A program made the translations under genes and the position numbers. Source: Rhipicephalus microplus (lineage: Eukaryota; Arthropoda; Arachnida; Ixodida; Ixodidae). Taken from it: a DNA stretch of 64,000 nucleotides. The stretch's first letter is position 1. Each line of letters begins with the position of its first letter. Positions 21,791 to 33,361 of this stretch are shown piece by piece. The notes beneath the pieces are model-generated. The model made no database searches, was not told where the DNA came from, and was given only the letters and a program-made list of their open reading frames with translations. The DNA lies in the NCBI RefSeq assembly GCF_043290135.1, contig NC_134701.1, positions 198,756,101 to 198,820,100 on the forward strand, given 5' to 3'.

Positions 21791-24700
21791 TCAACAATGG
21801 GGAACTCCTCTGAAGTCTCGAGACCCATCTTCAGAGAAGGCAACTAATATCCTTGTAGAACCAGTTGAAGCATCCCTCGCCTGTTCAAGCAATCCAGTAG
21901 ATCCTGCTTTGAGTTCCTTGTAAACTTGAGCACAAACTTCAAGTTGGGGGCCGTGTTTCCTAAAGATCTGGCCACCATTGCCAAAAGGTCATTTTTTAAA
22001 CATCTGCAGAGTATCTGCAGAAAACGCACACATTCGCCACTTTATAAGGCATATGAGCACATGACCAACCACGGGATCTCGTAACCTTGGTAATTTTCTT
22101 GCCTTGTGCCAATTCGCACCCAAGCACTCATTAGTGTCCCTGACAAACTTCTCAGAGGGTACCAGTTCATATGCTGACATCTGCATCTGAAATCCCTATG
22201 GGTGACATGTAGACGTGGGGCACCAACTATCCGCAATTGCACATACTGTCTCATTGCCCTTGAAATGAGACACCTCATTATGTGACGTTTCACTTGCACA
22301 TAGCGTGTGAAGGTGATGGGAATGTATAAGCGGTGTTACGGTTGCTCGTCCTTACACTATTGCAGGTGAAACAAGAGGTGGAATATGTGCACGAAGGTTT
22401 CAAGACACATGTACCACTGATACAGATGCTTGACATGTGGACGCAAATGTGTCCTGCAAAGTCTGATGGTTTGCGGGTGACATGACCCCAGTGGCGGCGT
22501 CGGTGGAGACACATGCCCTTGAGGCCATGCTTGATTTGATACCTTACAACTGGCGATTGGCCACCAAAATACAGGCCATGTGCAAATACATAGCAGGTCA
22601 TGTGTCTGTATTTCCAATCACAAAGAAAAAATTTCGACAAAGTGAAATAAAGCATCAAATGCTCACTTGCAATTCCATAAAATAAGACAAAGCTTGGCTG
22701 GGTAGGGAGAAAGCAAAGTTTCCGTCTACCAGAATAACATAGCAAAAAATTTGCACAAATGCAAGCAAGCTATGAAAAGTGCTGGAGCAAGTAAACTGAG
22801 ACAAATATTACTACGTGTCATTGCTGGCATACAATTTCAGTGCAATTGTCTGTAAAGTTTGCTTTACAGGACCTGCAATGTTTTCACTGAATGTATGTAT
22901 GGAAGTGTCACTAGGCAAAAATTACAGTGACAGTATCAGAGAGGTTGCCATTTCGTTTTACTGCCAGTACAGTGAAATGGAGGAAACTTTGAGAAAGACA
23001 AGACGGTGTATGACAATGTCACACGTTCCCTGCATGCATAGACGTCAGACTCTGCCCAGGCAGCACTGTGAAAAACACCACCACCAGCACTCTCATCACA
23101 GCATCGGCCATAACTGGGTTGTGCAAAGAAAGCCGAATGCAAGCTAACGTACACAGGCCCTCCTCTTTCATCGGTGTGGTTTCCTGGAAATCAAGGACCT
23201 GGCAAGCTTCTTCCGTCAATCCTACTTTGCTTTAGAAAAGTAGGAAGCTCATTAAAGCCAACTATGGGTACAATGCAAAAGATGCTTCAGTTATTTCAGC
23301 GTGCTGCAGCTCGCAATTCAAGTGCAAGCGAGCATCGCATGAAATTGAGTTCAAGACAAGCCCTCCGACATGCATTCTGCAACGCCTAAATGCATTAAAT
23401 TTGGGCATACGCAAGATGCCAAAGCGATGAAGTACATACATGAGCAATATATTTTATGATGAAGCAAAGCTTGCTCTATCTGGCACGAATGGCCCCAATG
23501 ATTTTTGGCTTTCCATTTACATTCTCCAGTCATTTCCCGCTTCCTCTGTGTCGAATTGTTTTATTACACATCCTAGAATATTCTGTTGACGAATTTCTTT
23601 CATATTTATATGCTGCAAATGAGGATGCATGCGTCTCCACTTTCTCGCTGTACCATGAAAGGCGAAACCGAAACCTCCAAGATAGCTCCAGCAATCGCAG
23701 AGACCGACGGCAAGAAAAAAACCGCATGTCGTCATGACCAAAATGCTGAGATTTACCTGTATGACGTCCATGTTCGCATTCGCTAGTTAAAGCCGGAACT
23801 CAGAGCCTTATCAAATTATTGGTGGTCATGGCATGTGTGGCGTTCATCGCGCGCGTCACACGTCTACTGCTGTGCGGCGCACACCGCAGTCAGAGACCAT
23901 GTTGAACTTCATAATCAAATTTACCATGGTTCTCCATCAAAGCTACTAAAAAAAAAAATAACAGGAGACTTACATTATCACACAGTATCATGCGACCGGC
24001 TTAGACATGAGTAATTAGCTTACCCCACATGTTCACAACGGGCCGTATCCAGCACTCTCACTGTTCTGCTTGGTGAAAGCTATGGAGATCGGTAAAACTG
24101 AAGTCCTTTACGTTCGTGGCAATTCACAAAACAAGAGTAGTGTCGAATGAGCTCTTTCTTGCAGAGCCATTGCGTTTGCTCTAGTTTTCTCCGCCGTTTT
24201 ACCGAGCAATCTAGCAAGCACTTCATGGCAGTTCAGTTACGTGTCCGACTAGTGGAGAGACATTTGTAGCGCTCTTTTTTTTTAGTGTTCAATGTGCAAA
24301 CACACCTAATATATAGCTCAATCATTGTTTGGCACGCTCTAGTTGCAGCTGGTTGCCCACAAACTGTGCAAAGGAGTCGAGTTTTGTACTACCCGAAACT
24401 GGGCCGAGAGGTAGCGCTACGTGTCTGCAAAACTCCAGAGTCTGACGTCTATACATCTTGTCAACGAAGGTTCCCTGGGAGCCACCATAAGCCCTTCTGC
24501 GCTGTTGTTAACATGGGGGAGCCCCAAAAATGCAGGGCCAAAGCTGTGACTTCAGCTTTTGTACCCCTGTGCAACAGCGCAGAAAGGGGGGGGGGGGGTG
24601 ATCCTCCTCTCTGTTAAAGAGGTCTACAAGATAGGGTTGGTAAAGTAGGAGAAAGTAAGGCTGTCACTGACCTATGAATATTTTGAAGAGTTGCTGAATT

Positions 24701-26485
24701 ACATTAATCTAATCACTTGGAACTCCACGAGCATCTGAGTGAAGTCACCACGACAGGGAATCAAACATGAGACTTAGTGCTCCGCAGCCCACCACAGCCG
24801 CAACAGCATGTGTATTGTGGTGAAGCTTGAACAGTACACATTTTTGTAGCGCTTTTGTAACACTTCTGTAATTGTGTTTAGGCACTACAAAAATGTCTTT
24901 GATCAAGGGCCTACTTGACCGGCAAGACGTTCTCCTGAAGCTTTGAACAATTAGCCAAGAATAAACTGAACGTACACATCCTCTGACTCAGTGTAACAAA
25001 GGGAGAATGCCATGCAATACCACTGCCATCTAATGTCTTTCTTGAGTCAAGCCAAGAGATGCTTACCTAACTCTGAATCGTCTTCCAACTTCCACCTAAA
25101 AACAATAACAAAACATATAAACGAAATAAACAACAACAACAAAGAAATAGGCCATACGTGTATATGTTGTCACTCCAAAACAAAACAATGTGCTGTTACA
25201 TGCACCCGGCAACAGCAGCAGTCGAACAAAGGTTAGAAATAGTTTCAGGTTAACAAAAAATTTGCAGGAGATATCAAAATTTTTGTGTGTTTTTTTTTGT
25301 CATAGCTACAAAAAAAAAAAAAAAACGCGCGAGGGGTTTCACACAACAGAACGAGAGGCTGCACATACAAGTTGAACTACCGGGTAATTGTCTGAATGCA
25401 AGTGCACTAATGGTAAGGAATATAGTTGGTCTACGAAGGTGCATCTCAACAAATGACACACGAAGCGCCCAGCTTGTTACACAACGTAAAACACACGATT
25501 CGGTCAACTTTATCACATACCATGGCACGTACGCTGCGCGGGTGTCAGCCATGTCTCTAGTTATCAAACAACACTTACAGTGTTGCCAAATGTCGGCCAG
25601 CAAAAATAGCTAGATGGCAACGTGAAGGTAGCTAGAAGTAGCCAAAAAATCCAACAAGGAGCTAAAAGTAGCGAAATATTTTTAAAGCGCTTCTTTAACA
25701 CATTCTGAATATACAAAGCATTCATTGACAGCTGTTTTATCTGAAAAGATGAAACGCAGCTCTCAAGTTACGTTGTCTTGGAGGCAACTACGCAGAACAT
25801 GTATGCACGAATAATAAATGTGCTCCTATAGTTAAACTGCAATAATTTATGGCTGGCGTAGTTTTCGCAATGCGTAAAGACTTACCCGCTCAGAAACGAC
25901 GAGCTCCGAATGCATCAATGCTCTGTAAACCTGTTCAAAATGAAATTAATGGGCGTAACCAAAGGCCTAATGGAAACTGAAATTCTGTTCGATATACAAG
26001 TGTAAAAAATTAAAGAAACAAAAATTGTTTCGTTACAAAAAACTTCTTCAATAAAGTATAGAATTTTCAGTGCCTGTTTTATAGCTTTGCACGAAGCATG
26101 TCTATATTGTTTTTTTTTTTTTTTGTTGCCATATGCAGTAGCACGTGCACGGCCAGACAGATGAACACAAAATTATGAACGCAAATGGGCACAAAACGAA
26201 CGAAACAATCCAAAATAGCATTTTATGCACATATTGTACAAAAGAGATTTCAGCGCACTTCTAAAAGAACAATCATCCACATTAGCGAATGAAAACAGAA
26301 CCATCTTTTAGCAATTCCTGCAGAAGGCGTGGGCAAAACAATTATAATCAATGATGGTACACACAAACAATCAGTCCTGCTGTACACACAGTTCTTCGAT
26401 AATGTCTGCAGCTTGCAGAGTATCGTCCTCTGCCGTTGAGTACGATGCCATCGTACCGATTTTGGCCACCACATCACTTGGCAAG
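21791..26485. other. no gene recognised
   Basis: About 4.7 kb without a supportable gene. The longest frame (151 codons, minus strand, 22290-22745) has no domain, and its codon pattern looks random. Simple tracts include G11 at about 24587 and a T-run followed by A17 at about 25290-25325. Confidence 0.5.
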
Positions 26486-26600
26486 CTATATTCATGGCAT
26501 TTTTTTTTTTTTAATGCCTCCGAAGTCTATATTCATGGCATTTTTTTTTTTTATGCCTCCGAAGTAGTAAGTGTTACACTTACTACTACTACTACTACCA
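26486..26600. repeat. 41-bp duplication plus ACT-repeat tract
   Basis: CTATATTCATGGCA, a T-run, then ATGCCTCCGAAGT occurs at about 26487-26526 and again at 26527-26565. A short (ACT)n tract follows at 26579-26600. Confidence 0.85.
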
Positions 26601-28430
26601 CTAAAGGTGCGCTTGAATGAGCGCCGAGATGTTGGCGCGCCGCCGTCAACAATTTTCGCTGCGCTGTTATTGTTGACACCAGCTGATCGGCGCGCTGCCG
26701 CTGCCTATGCGTTCTTTCAGCGCGTTGTTTATGTACGATTATTTTTTTTAGTAAATCCGCCTTTATTAAGCAGTTTATTCTGTCATCAGTAAATTGTCAA
26801 AACTTTCTTAATACTACCCTTTAGCAAACGCATCGCAATCTATTCGCCTGCCGCTTACAGTTAGATATTTCAATCAGAAGAACTTGTTCTGTACTGAACA
26901 CGTGCTCCTAATAACGTAGAAAGGTAGTGTTGGACTCAAAATAAACGTTAATATTAAGCTACTTTCAAGCTCACGGTAGTTAAGCGAATACAGACCAACA
27001 TATATGACGATCGAGTCTACTCCATTTCACACAATATGTATGAATAAAAGGTGTGGAAAGTCGGTATTGGAATAACAATCAATACGACTGTGAGAGTGAG
27101 TGAAGGAACAGTTACAGTTCAAAGGGCAATATCGTCGCTAGTTATTGTAGAAGCACTTCTATGCGTATGGAAGCAATTGCATATATTGCTCAGCAGTCTA
27201 AACGAGCAAAAGGAGCTCTTTGCGGCATACATATTTTAAGTTGGTACACAGCCCTTTATGAAGAAAAAAAAAGAGAGAGAGAGACAAACACAACATATGA
27301 AATATGCTCTATCATATAAACGATCCAGTTGGCAGGATCAGCAAGGTCGACTATTGGGCGAGATTGGCACAACCATAAACTTCGTGTGAAGTACTGCACA
27401 GAACATGTATGCATGCGGACAAAACACTGAAGTGTGTGAGTGTAATGTCTGGTGTTTTCTCCGCTTTGTCACGCACTCGCTACACAATCAAACTGAGTAA
27501 TCTTCGTTTTACTTCGCCTGCTTTCTATCTCTATCTAAATTCAACTAACTAGATTTAGATGACCATTTGTTACTACGGTGTTTGAAACAGAGCATCACTA
27601 ACACAGCTTGCTTTGCGAGTTGCTTCATAATATTCGGAAGAGTAAACCAACGAAAGACACGAAGACAGCAAAGGAGCAGGGGCTCAGGAACGGGGGGGGG
27701 GAAGCAGTAGGGGCCATCTCCCCCACCGGTTAGAAACAAACCTGTGCAAAGGAGAACAACCACACAGAACAAGATCTAGACTTCAAACACAATATTTTTT
27801 GCAGAAAGCCCACCCATACAGCACCCAGCAACGCATGCATAAATAGGCCCCGCCTGCTCCATCTCGATCGAGCGGCCGTGACTATAGCCTATCCGAGTCA
27901 TTTTACAGTCGCACACCAACAGTGCACAGGTGTTAAGGTGCATATTTTCATGAAACACTATAATACTGACGCCATGCAATGCAATCACTATGTAGTATGT
28001 AGCAACGCGAATTCTTTATCTGTAAGGAAAACTGATGGATGATTTACACATGACGCTTTGCCATGTTTTGTTTTATTTTGAAGGCTTTAAATGCTTTACG
28101 TTCAAGCTCATTTTTCATTTCCTTGCCAATGATGATTTGAAGTCAAGGATGCAGAGCCTTTGCAGTGCAACGGCGAGTTTGGGAGTAGAATTCAGTGTTC
28201 ACGCAGCCTGTCATTGAAGCTGATCGGCCATATATGGAACGGCTCTTTTGATCTTTGTATACACGGCCACATGACAAGAAAATTTAGGAACTTATGTACG
28301 TCTGCGCTGCAAAGTCTGTAGCAGCGCCCCAGATTTCAAGTCAGGGTCTCATAAAAAAAGAACTGAGAAATAAGATTAAACATGAAAGTTGCGATGCTTT
28401 TCGAAATAATAAAAAAGACATATGTGATGG
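26601..28430. other. no gene recognised
   Basis: AT-rich sequence with a short GA-repeat (about 27275) and a G9 run (about 27692). No coding domain was seen. Confidence 0.5.
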
Positions 28431-28534
28431 TTAAGGACGTTCGTCACTATGTTTGTTAATAGCGGACGAGAAAGGATTGACATCAACATGTGATGCGACC
28501 AAAAGAAGCTTTATATTGCACACTAGAGAAGGAA

Positions 28535-28870
28535 GTGACACTTTCTTGTTGATGAGCTGCGCGAACCAATGGCTCTGCGCCTCCTGCGCGGGGAACACGC
28601 CCCCAAGCAGCTGCAGCAGCCCGACGAAGGCCAGCGTCGGGTGCGGCAGGTGCGGCGGAAACACATACTTGTACAGGCACACCTTGTTCTCGGTTTTGTG
28701 CACTTCCTGGTCCAGGAATGGGAACGTCGCAGTTTGGGTCCCCGTCGTCCCGACATGATGCGGTCGTCGACGTGCGCGAGGGCAAAGGTGGCACGGCTGG
28801 AACGGCTGACCGCACACGGATGCGCTACCGTGTGCAGCGCCGTTGAATCGGACGTCGCGTCCAACCCAGC
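28535..28870 (-). pseudogene. flavin-containing monooxygenase, C-terminal fragment, frameshifted
   Basis: Reading the minus strand, one frame gives TTGTQTATFPFLDQEVHKTE, then VCLYKYVFPPHLPHPTLAFV, GLLQLLGG and KKVSLPS. This is the conserved C-terminal part of flavin-containing monooxygenases: the ATGYxxxFPFL motif, then LYKxVFPPxLxxPTLAxIGL. FMOs are microsomal NADPH-dependent enzymes that oxygenate nitrogen and sulfur compounds. Just upstream, at about 28755, the coding register changes: HVDDRIM lies in another frame, a frameshift inside the ATGY motif. The protein breaks off after LPS. The frame stays open for 240 codons (28431-29153), but upstream of 28870 it is not recognisably FMO. A decayed copy or one damaged exon are both possible. 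Confidence 0.65.
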
Positions 28871-30358
28871 AGTCAGGGTCGCAACTCCCGAGGTCCAGGA
28901 TCAGGCCACGGCTCACGAGGACCACGCCCGGTAGACCTCGCCCACGAACCTGCTCCCGGCCACTGCACCCAGGCAGGAGCCGTTCAGCAGGCCCCGTCCT
29001 TGGACGTTGTACGGGCCGACGGACTCTACCTCGAACCGACACACCGGAGCTCGACCTGGCCGACACGTACGCTTCCCACGTCCGTCTCAGGAACGCTGCC
29101 AGGAACTCGTCCTCTCGAGCGGCGCACCACTTCGTCTGCCTTCGTGGACTCAACTCTCGAGCTGTGGTGGCGGAGATGCCTGGACCAGCGCGACCTCGTT
29201 TCCAAGCTCTTGATCACCACCCGGGCGTAGCGGTTCCACGTGCGGGTTCTGGCCAGCACAGCACCGTCTGTGCCGTGCTGAAATGCTGCTCGCTACAGCT
29301 GCGGAGTGGCAGCTCACTCACCGGCGTTCCTCGCCTTGGCCAGGGCACAGCCAGGTACCCTCGGGTGCACAGCTCGTGAGCTCGCGGCCCACTCGGCACG
29401 GCTCGGCACCGCTCGGCGATCCTCGATTCAGCCAGCAACTCCCCTGGCATCTGAATCCTCGGACACCCTGAATCCTCGCCCGGCTCCATGGTCCTCCGTA
29501 CACACGCCCGCGTCTCGCCCGGCAGAACATCCCTTGCCCTTGCCGAAGTGCGACGCTCTGGTGACACCGGCGCTTGATGGCATGGGTGCGACTACTGAGC
29601 AGTCAACCCGCATCGGAGACGCGATGCTCCATGCGGGGAATGGCCAGCCCGTCCAGCGAAGAGCGTGCCCCGAGACACGATGCTCGACGCAACCGTGACC
29701 ATTAGCCAGGCCACGTTCATCGCTGTGTTGAACGGCTGACCGCGGAGACGCCTCGCCGAGATCCGCGATGCCCTCGGCAAGGAAGAGAACAGCAGGCCAG
29801 GCCGCGCCCCGAGATGCAGTACTCGTGCCGGCAATGCCGCCCCAGCTGGTAGTTGGATGACAGTAGCGTAGACAGCCGCGTTCCCTGGCCGGAACCTGGA
29901 TCGCCTGCGTCCGACGCTTCGGCCTGCTGTGTCCCGTCTGCCGCTGCTCCGGCTCGTCCCCAGCCACACAGCCTACTGCCACGTAATGGTCGCACGTGGC
30001 CCAATCGTGGCACGCCACCTCTATGGGCCACCACTGGTAATCAGCTGATTGGCGCACAGTTGCCTCGTAATCGCACGTGCCTTCTTCTTCTCTTCTTCAT
30101 TTCTTGTTGTCGCCTTCGTGCCACCTACCCTCCGCTCGTCTTCTTCAGTTTTGGTTTGCCGTTCCTCGGCGTCTTTAAGTCCTTTCCTTACAACATATTA
30201 ACATATGGGCTGTGACCCCTCAGTTTTTAGTCAAAGGGTGCACGCGGCATTGATATATAGGACAGGCTGGACGCTCAAAGAACATGAAATGTCAGTCACA
30301 TCAGCGGGAAGAGACTCGTCTGCTCGACTTCAGAGTTTGCGGTTGCTCGCCCGATTTT
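28871..30358. other. GC-rich tract, no gene recognised
   Basis: Base composition rises sharply (rich in CG) over about 1.3 kb. Long frames open on both strands (for example 28843-29379 plus and 29428-30057 minus), but they show no domain and are mutually overlapping, as expected from GC-rich sequence with few stops. The tract could hold more of the decayed monooxygenase gene or an unrecognised element. A polypyrimidine run (CTTCTTCTTCTC) lies at 30085. Confidence 0.45.
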
Positions 30359-30373
30359 AATGATAGCCATAAA

Positions 30374-30615
30374 GCCCCGGGCCGCCGCGGTGGTCTAGTG
30401 GCTAAGGTACTCGGCTGCTGACCCGCAGGTCGCGGGTTCAAATCCTGGCTGCGGCGGCTGCGTTTCTGGTGGAGGCGGAAATGTCGTAGGCCCGTGAGCT
30501 CAGATTTGGGTGCACGTTAAAGAACCCCAGGTTGTCGAAATTTCCAGAGCCCTCCACTACGGCGTCTCTCATAATCATATGGTGGTTTTGGTACGTTAAA
30601 CCCCACAAATCAATC
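30374..30615 (+). mobile_element. Ruka-type SINE, full length
   Basis: A tRNA-like head has the A box (GGTGGTCTAGTGGCTAAGG) and B box (GCGGGTTCAAATCC), then the tick SINE body (GGAGGCGGAAATG, GTGCACGTTAAAGAACCCCA) and the TAAACCCCACAAATCAATC end. It is flanked by AATGATAGCCATAAA (30359-30373) and AATGATAACCATAAA (30616-30630), a 14-of-15 target-site duplication. Confidence 0.95.
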
Positions 30616-30630
30616 AATGATAACCATAAA

Positions 30631-31696
30631 TGAAATAAATTCGAGATGGAACTGATACAAGTATATCAAATGCCAGAGGGAATTGACTGAAGTTTATAAA
30701 ATGCAAGGAAAATAACATGGTCCTGATCGTGTACCTTTAACAGCGTTATCACGAAAAGAGGCTGATCATCTTTTTACAGAAATGTAATTTAGAATGTATC
30801 ATGCTCTGCGGTAAATCTTTATGGTTTTTACGGTGCATCGGCACGTGTTGGTAATCAATTAGTATCGGATTGTCTCAAGCGCAGTGTTTTCATCTGTACT
30901 AGCTGCACCACGTGTAGCGCATGTGCGTCTTAATTTTTCTTTCTAACCTTGTTGCTTCACTAAAGAGCTGCTAGTCCAAGCTTGCTTGTTGAATCTTATT
31001 GTGTGCGCGCGCACTTAAAGGCTGGGTTCGTGGTTCTTCCAAATGATATGTCAGCAGCTTGCCGCCATGAATCATGCGAAACGTACTCAAACGTGGTACC
31101 AAAAAGAAAAAAAAGAAGAATGCTACACATTTGTGGAAGCAACAAACATACATACAACATGCGTACCACAGTGGCACGATATTCTGATGTGTGTTAGATC
31201 CCAGCCGGAGTAATCGCAATTTGGCGAACGCTATCCGGGTGGTCAAAACTTCCCCAAAAATAATGAAATACTGAAATAAGTATGCCCCCTCGGCCCATTT
31301 TTTCCCCTCGAAATTTCAATATGCATGCTTAAAAACAAAGCATTTAGGAAACGTTTGCCAATTCTCTTCTAGTAATCTCATATAGTACGTCATCGTTTTA
31401 AACTTGATGTTTCGGCCGCCACCACCAATGAAAAGTGGTCGTGCGCCACCACCGATGATTTTACCCGGCGTACGCCGACGACGCCGCCGACTCAACTATC
31501 ACCGCTGTCGTCCATTGAACAACGTGATCATGACGCCGATTGTAATGTTGTCATAGTCCCGCAGCATAGGAAACTCATGCTTCATAACATAGAGTTTCAT
31601 GAATACCTTCAGCTATGCTGCAACGGCGCTTGTACTGCCATGGGTACCCATGGTAATTATCATTGAGTTTCCTAATGTAGGGAAATCAATGGGAAT
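30631..31696. other. no gene recognised
   Basis: No coding domain. The tract contains a CACCACC-rich and CGCCGACGACGCC stretch at about 31425-31500, resembling a dispersed tick sequence also seen near 49360. It also has a 16-bp perfect palindrome at 31638-31653. Confidence 0.45.
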
Positions 31697-32724
31697 TATT
31701 GAATATTTACCTTTCGTTGAGAAGATGAAGAGAAGGAAGCCGTCGAAAAGACGTCATTTAGGGAATGGGTTATAGGGAAAACGCAAAGGGCTTATATTCG
31801 TGGCATTGGGGACAGCGGAAGCCAGAGTACATTTATTCGTAAAGATGTATCCAAGACGCTTGGATTGAAAGAACTTGGATTGGTCTATCTACAGCTAAAT
31901 GTATTAGGACAGGCAAGTTTCGTTACGAGACAACATCGTGTCATTTAACTAAAACTTCACAGTCAGTATGACACCTAGGAGTACCTGTTAACCGCCATAG
32001 TAGTACCATTCGACTGCAAGGATGTTGTGCAAGTACCAGGCGACCATGCCTTTGTCAGGGACATTGAAATCGGTGATCGTCTCCTTGCTGATAAATTGGT
32101 GATACCGAGCATGGCTTCAGTTCCATGAATCAGCCTTTTGATCGGTGCTGATCAGCTTGGGTAGTTTATGTCGGGAGAGACGAAGCGGTATAATGGACAG
32201 AAAAGCTTGGTGTCTATGGGTTCTGCTTTTGGATGGATGTTGCAAGGACCACTTTCTTTTGACACCCTTTTGAAATCAGCTCTCAACGTATGCGTCTTTC
32301 GACTAAGTACGACTGCCTCTACTGACGAGATTCTGCGGAGGTTCAGGGACTTGGAGAGCATCGGGATTATGCCAGCCGACAACACCCCAACCAAAGAAAA
32401 TAATATCGCAAAAGAAAGATTTGAACAGGACGTTACCTTCCTCAATGGTCGCTATCAAGTCGCGCTTCCTTGGAAAAAATGTTGGGGACAGCTAGATGGC
32501 AACCGAATGCAAGCAATGAAGCGACTGAAGTGTCCGGGACAGAAAATCAAGAACAATCCGGAGTTTGCTGAGGAATATGAGGCTATGACGACCTATCCAG
32601 ATTCTGTACCTGATAGGACTGTCTTCGATGGAATGAACTCAAAGGGCGCGACTTTGCGGTGGGCGGAGGATATTGAATATTTACCTTTCGTTGAGAAGAT
32701 GAAGAGAAAGAAGCCGTCGAAAAG
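31697..32724 (+). repeat. pair of 54-bp direct repeats flanking BEL fragment
   Basis: TATTGAATATTTACCTTTCG and its continuation to CGTCGAAAAG occur at 31697-31750 and at 32671-32724 with one mismatch. They bracket the BEL/Pao pol remnant. At 54 bp they are far longer than retroelement target duplications, so they point to a local duplication or recombination. Confidence 0.9.
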
Positions 32725-32740
32725 AACGCGTGAAACTTGA
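31778..32740 (+). pseudogene. BEL/Pao pol fragment: protease and start of RT
   Basis: Remnant of a BEL/Pao LTR retrotransposon. The protease-like domain (DUF1758 type) begins at 31778 with AYIRGIGDSGSQSTFIRKDV, containing the DSG active-site triad, then SKTLGL and later ISLLIGADQLG and KSLVSMGSAFGWMLQGPLS. The open frame from 32168 continues into the BEL RT N-terminal region: ILRRFRDLESIGI, FEQDVTFLNGRYQVALPW, DGNRMQAMKRLKC and EFAEEYEAM. The polymerase catalytic motifs are absent because the fragment ends near 32740. In-frame stops (for example within the HRVI-LKLH and PRSTC regions) confirm decay. No LTRs were found. Confidence 0.85.
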
Positions 32741-32781
32741 AGAAAGAAGAGAAATAAGAAAGCGTCCGTCATTGACTGTTC

Positions 32782-33361
32782 CAATTGACCATTTGCGGGA
32801 AAACCACTGCGCATAAGCAGTAACCGCACAGGTAGCGTTCCTGTACAGGCGTTTTGGTTTTGGTTGGAAAACATCAGCCTGGCGTTCCATCAATATGACC
32901 CGTAGTAACGGCGAACACTGCCGTTTTCACGCAAACACAGTACCTCACAGACGGTGCACAAGTCATCCTCACTGAACCTATAGTTAATCGACAGACATCT
33001 CAAGGTTCAACTTCGAGTGTATAACATAATGTTCTTCTTAAAAGAGCAGGTGTAATGAGCCTGGCGAACCGTCGAGGTAGCGGAGTGCAGGTATCACCTC
33101 ACTTGGTTATTTCTCAGGCTGAAACGCGAGAAATTCTTGTTTTACACCGTGTATACAAACGTCAACAGAATGTTTTTCTCCTTTACCTTCTTGTTTCAGT
33201 AACGGGCATGCGTTTTTGGTCCTAAAGCAACAAAACAAGCGCATTTAAACCGCTAAGCACTGCATTGAGCGTGTTAGTTGACGAAGATGTTTTCCAACCA
33301 AAAGCGAAGCTTTTCTGTTTACACGACAGGGGGCGCTTACTTTTCCGCAAATGGTCAATTG
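32782..33361. mobile_element. inverted-repeat element, about 580 bp (MITE-like)
   Basis: CAATTGACCATTTGCGG at 32782-32798 is exactly inverted at 33345-33361. A second inverted pair, TTTGGTTGGAAAACATC (32859-32875) against GATGTTTTCCAACCAAA (33286-33302), lies inside, so the arms span roughly 75-95 bp with diverged middles. No transposase frame is present and no clear target duplication is seen. It is probably a non-autonomous DNA transposon. Confidence 0.7.

Noticed and set aside
22290..22745. 151-codon minus-strand frame, Cys/His-rich
   Set aside because: No spacing pattern of a known zinc finger, no homology recognised, no splice context.
28843..29379. 178-codon plus-strand frame
   Set aside because: It opposes the monooxygenase-like strand in GC-rich DNA where stops are rare. 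It is Arg/Pro/Ser-rich and has no domain.
29428..30057. 209-codon minus-strand frame
   Set aside because: The same GC-rich effect, overlapping several other open frames; no recognisable motif.
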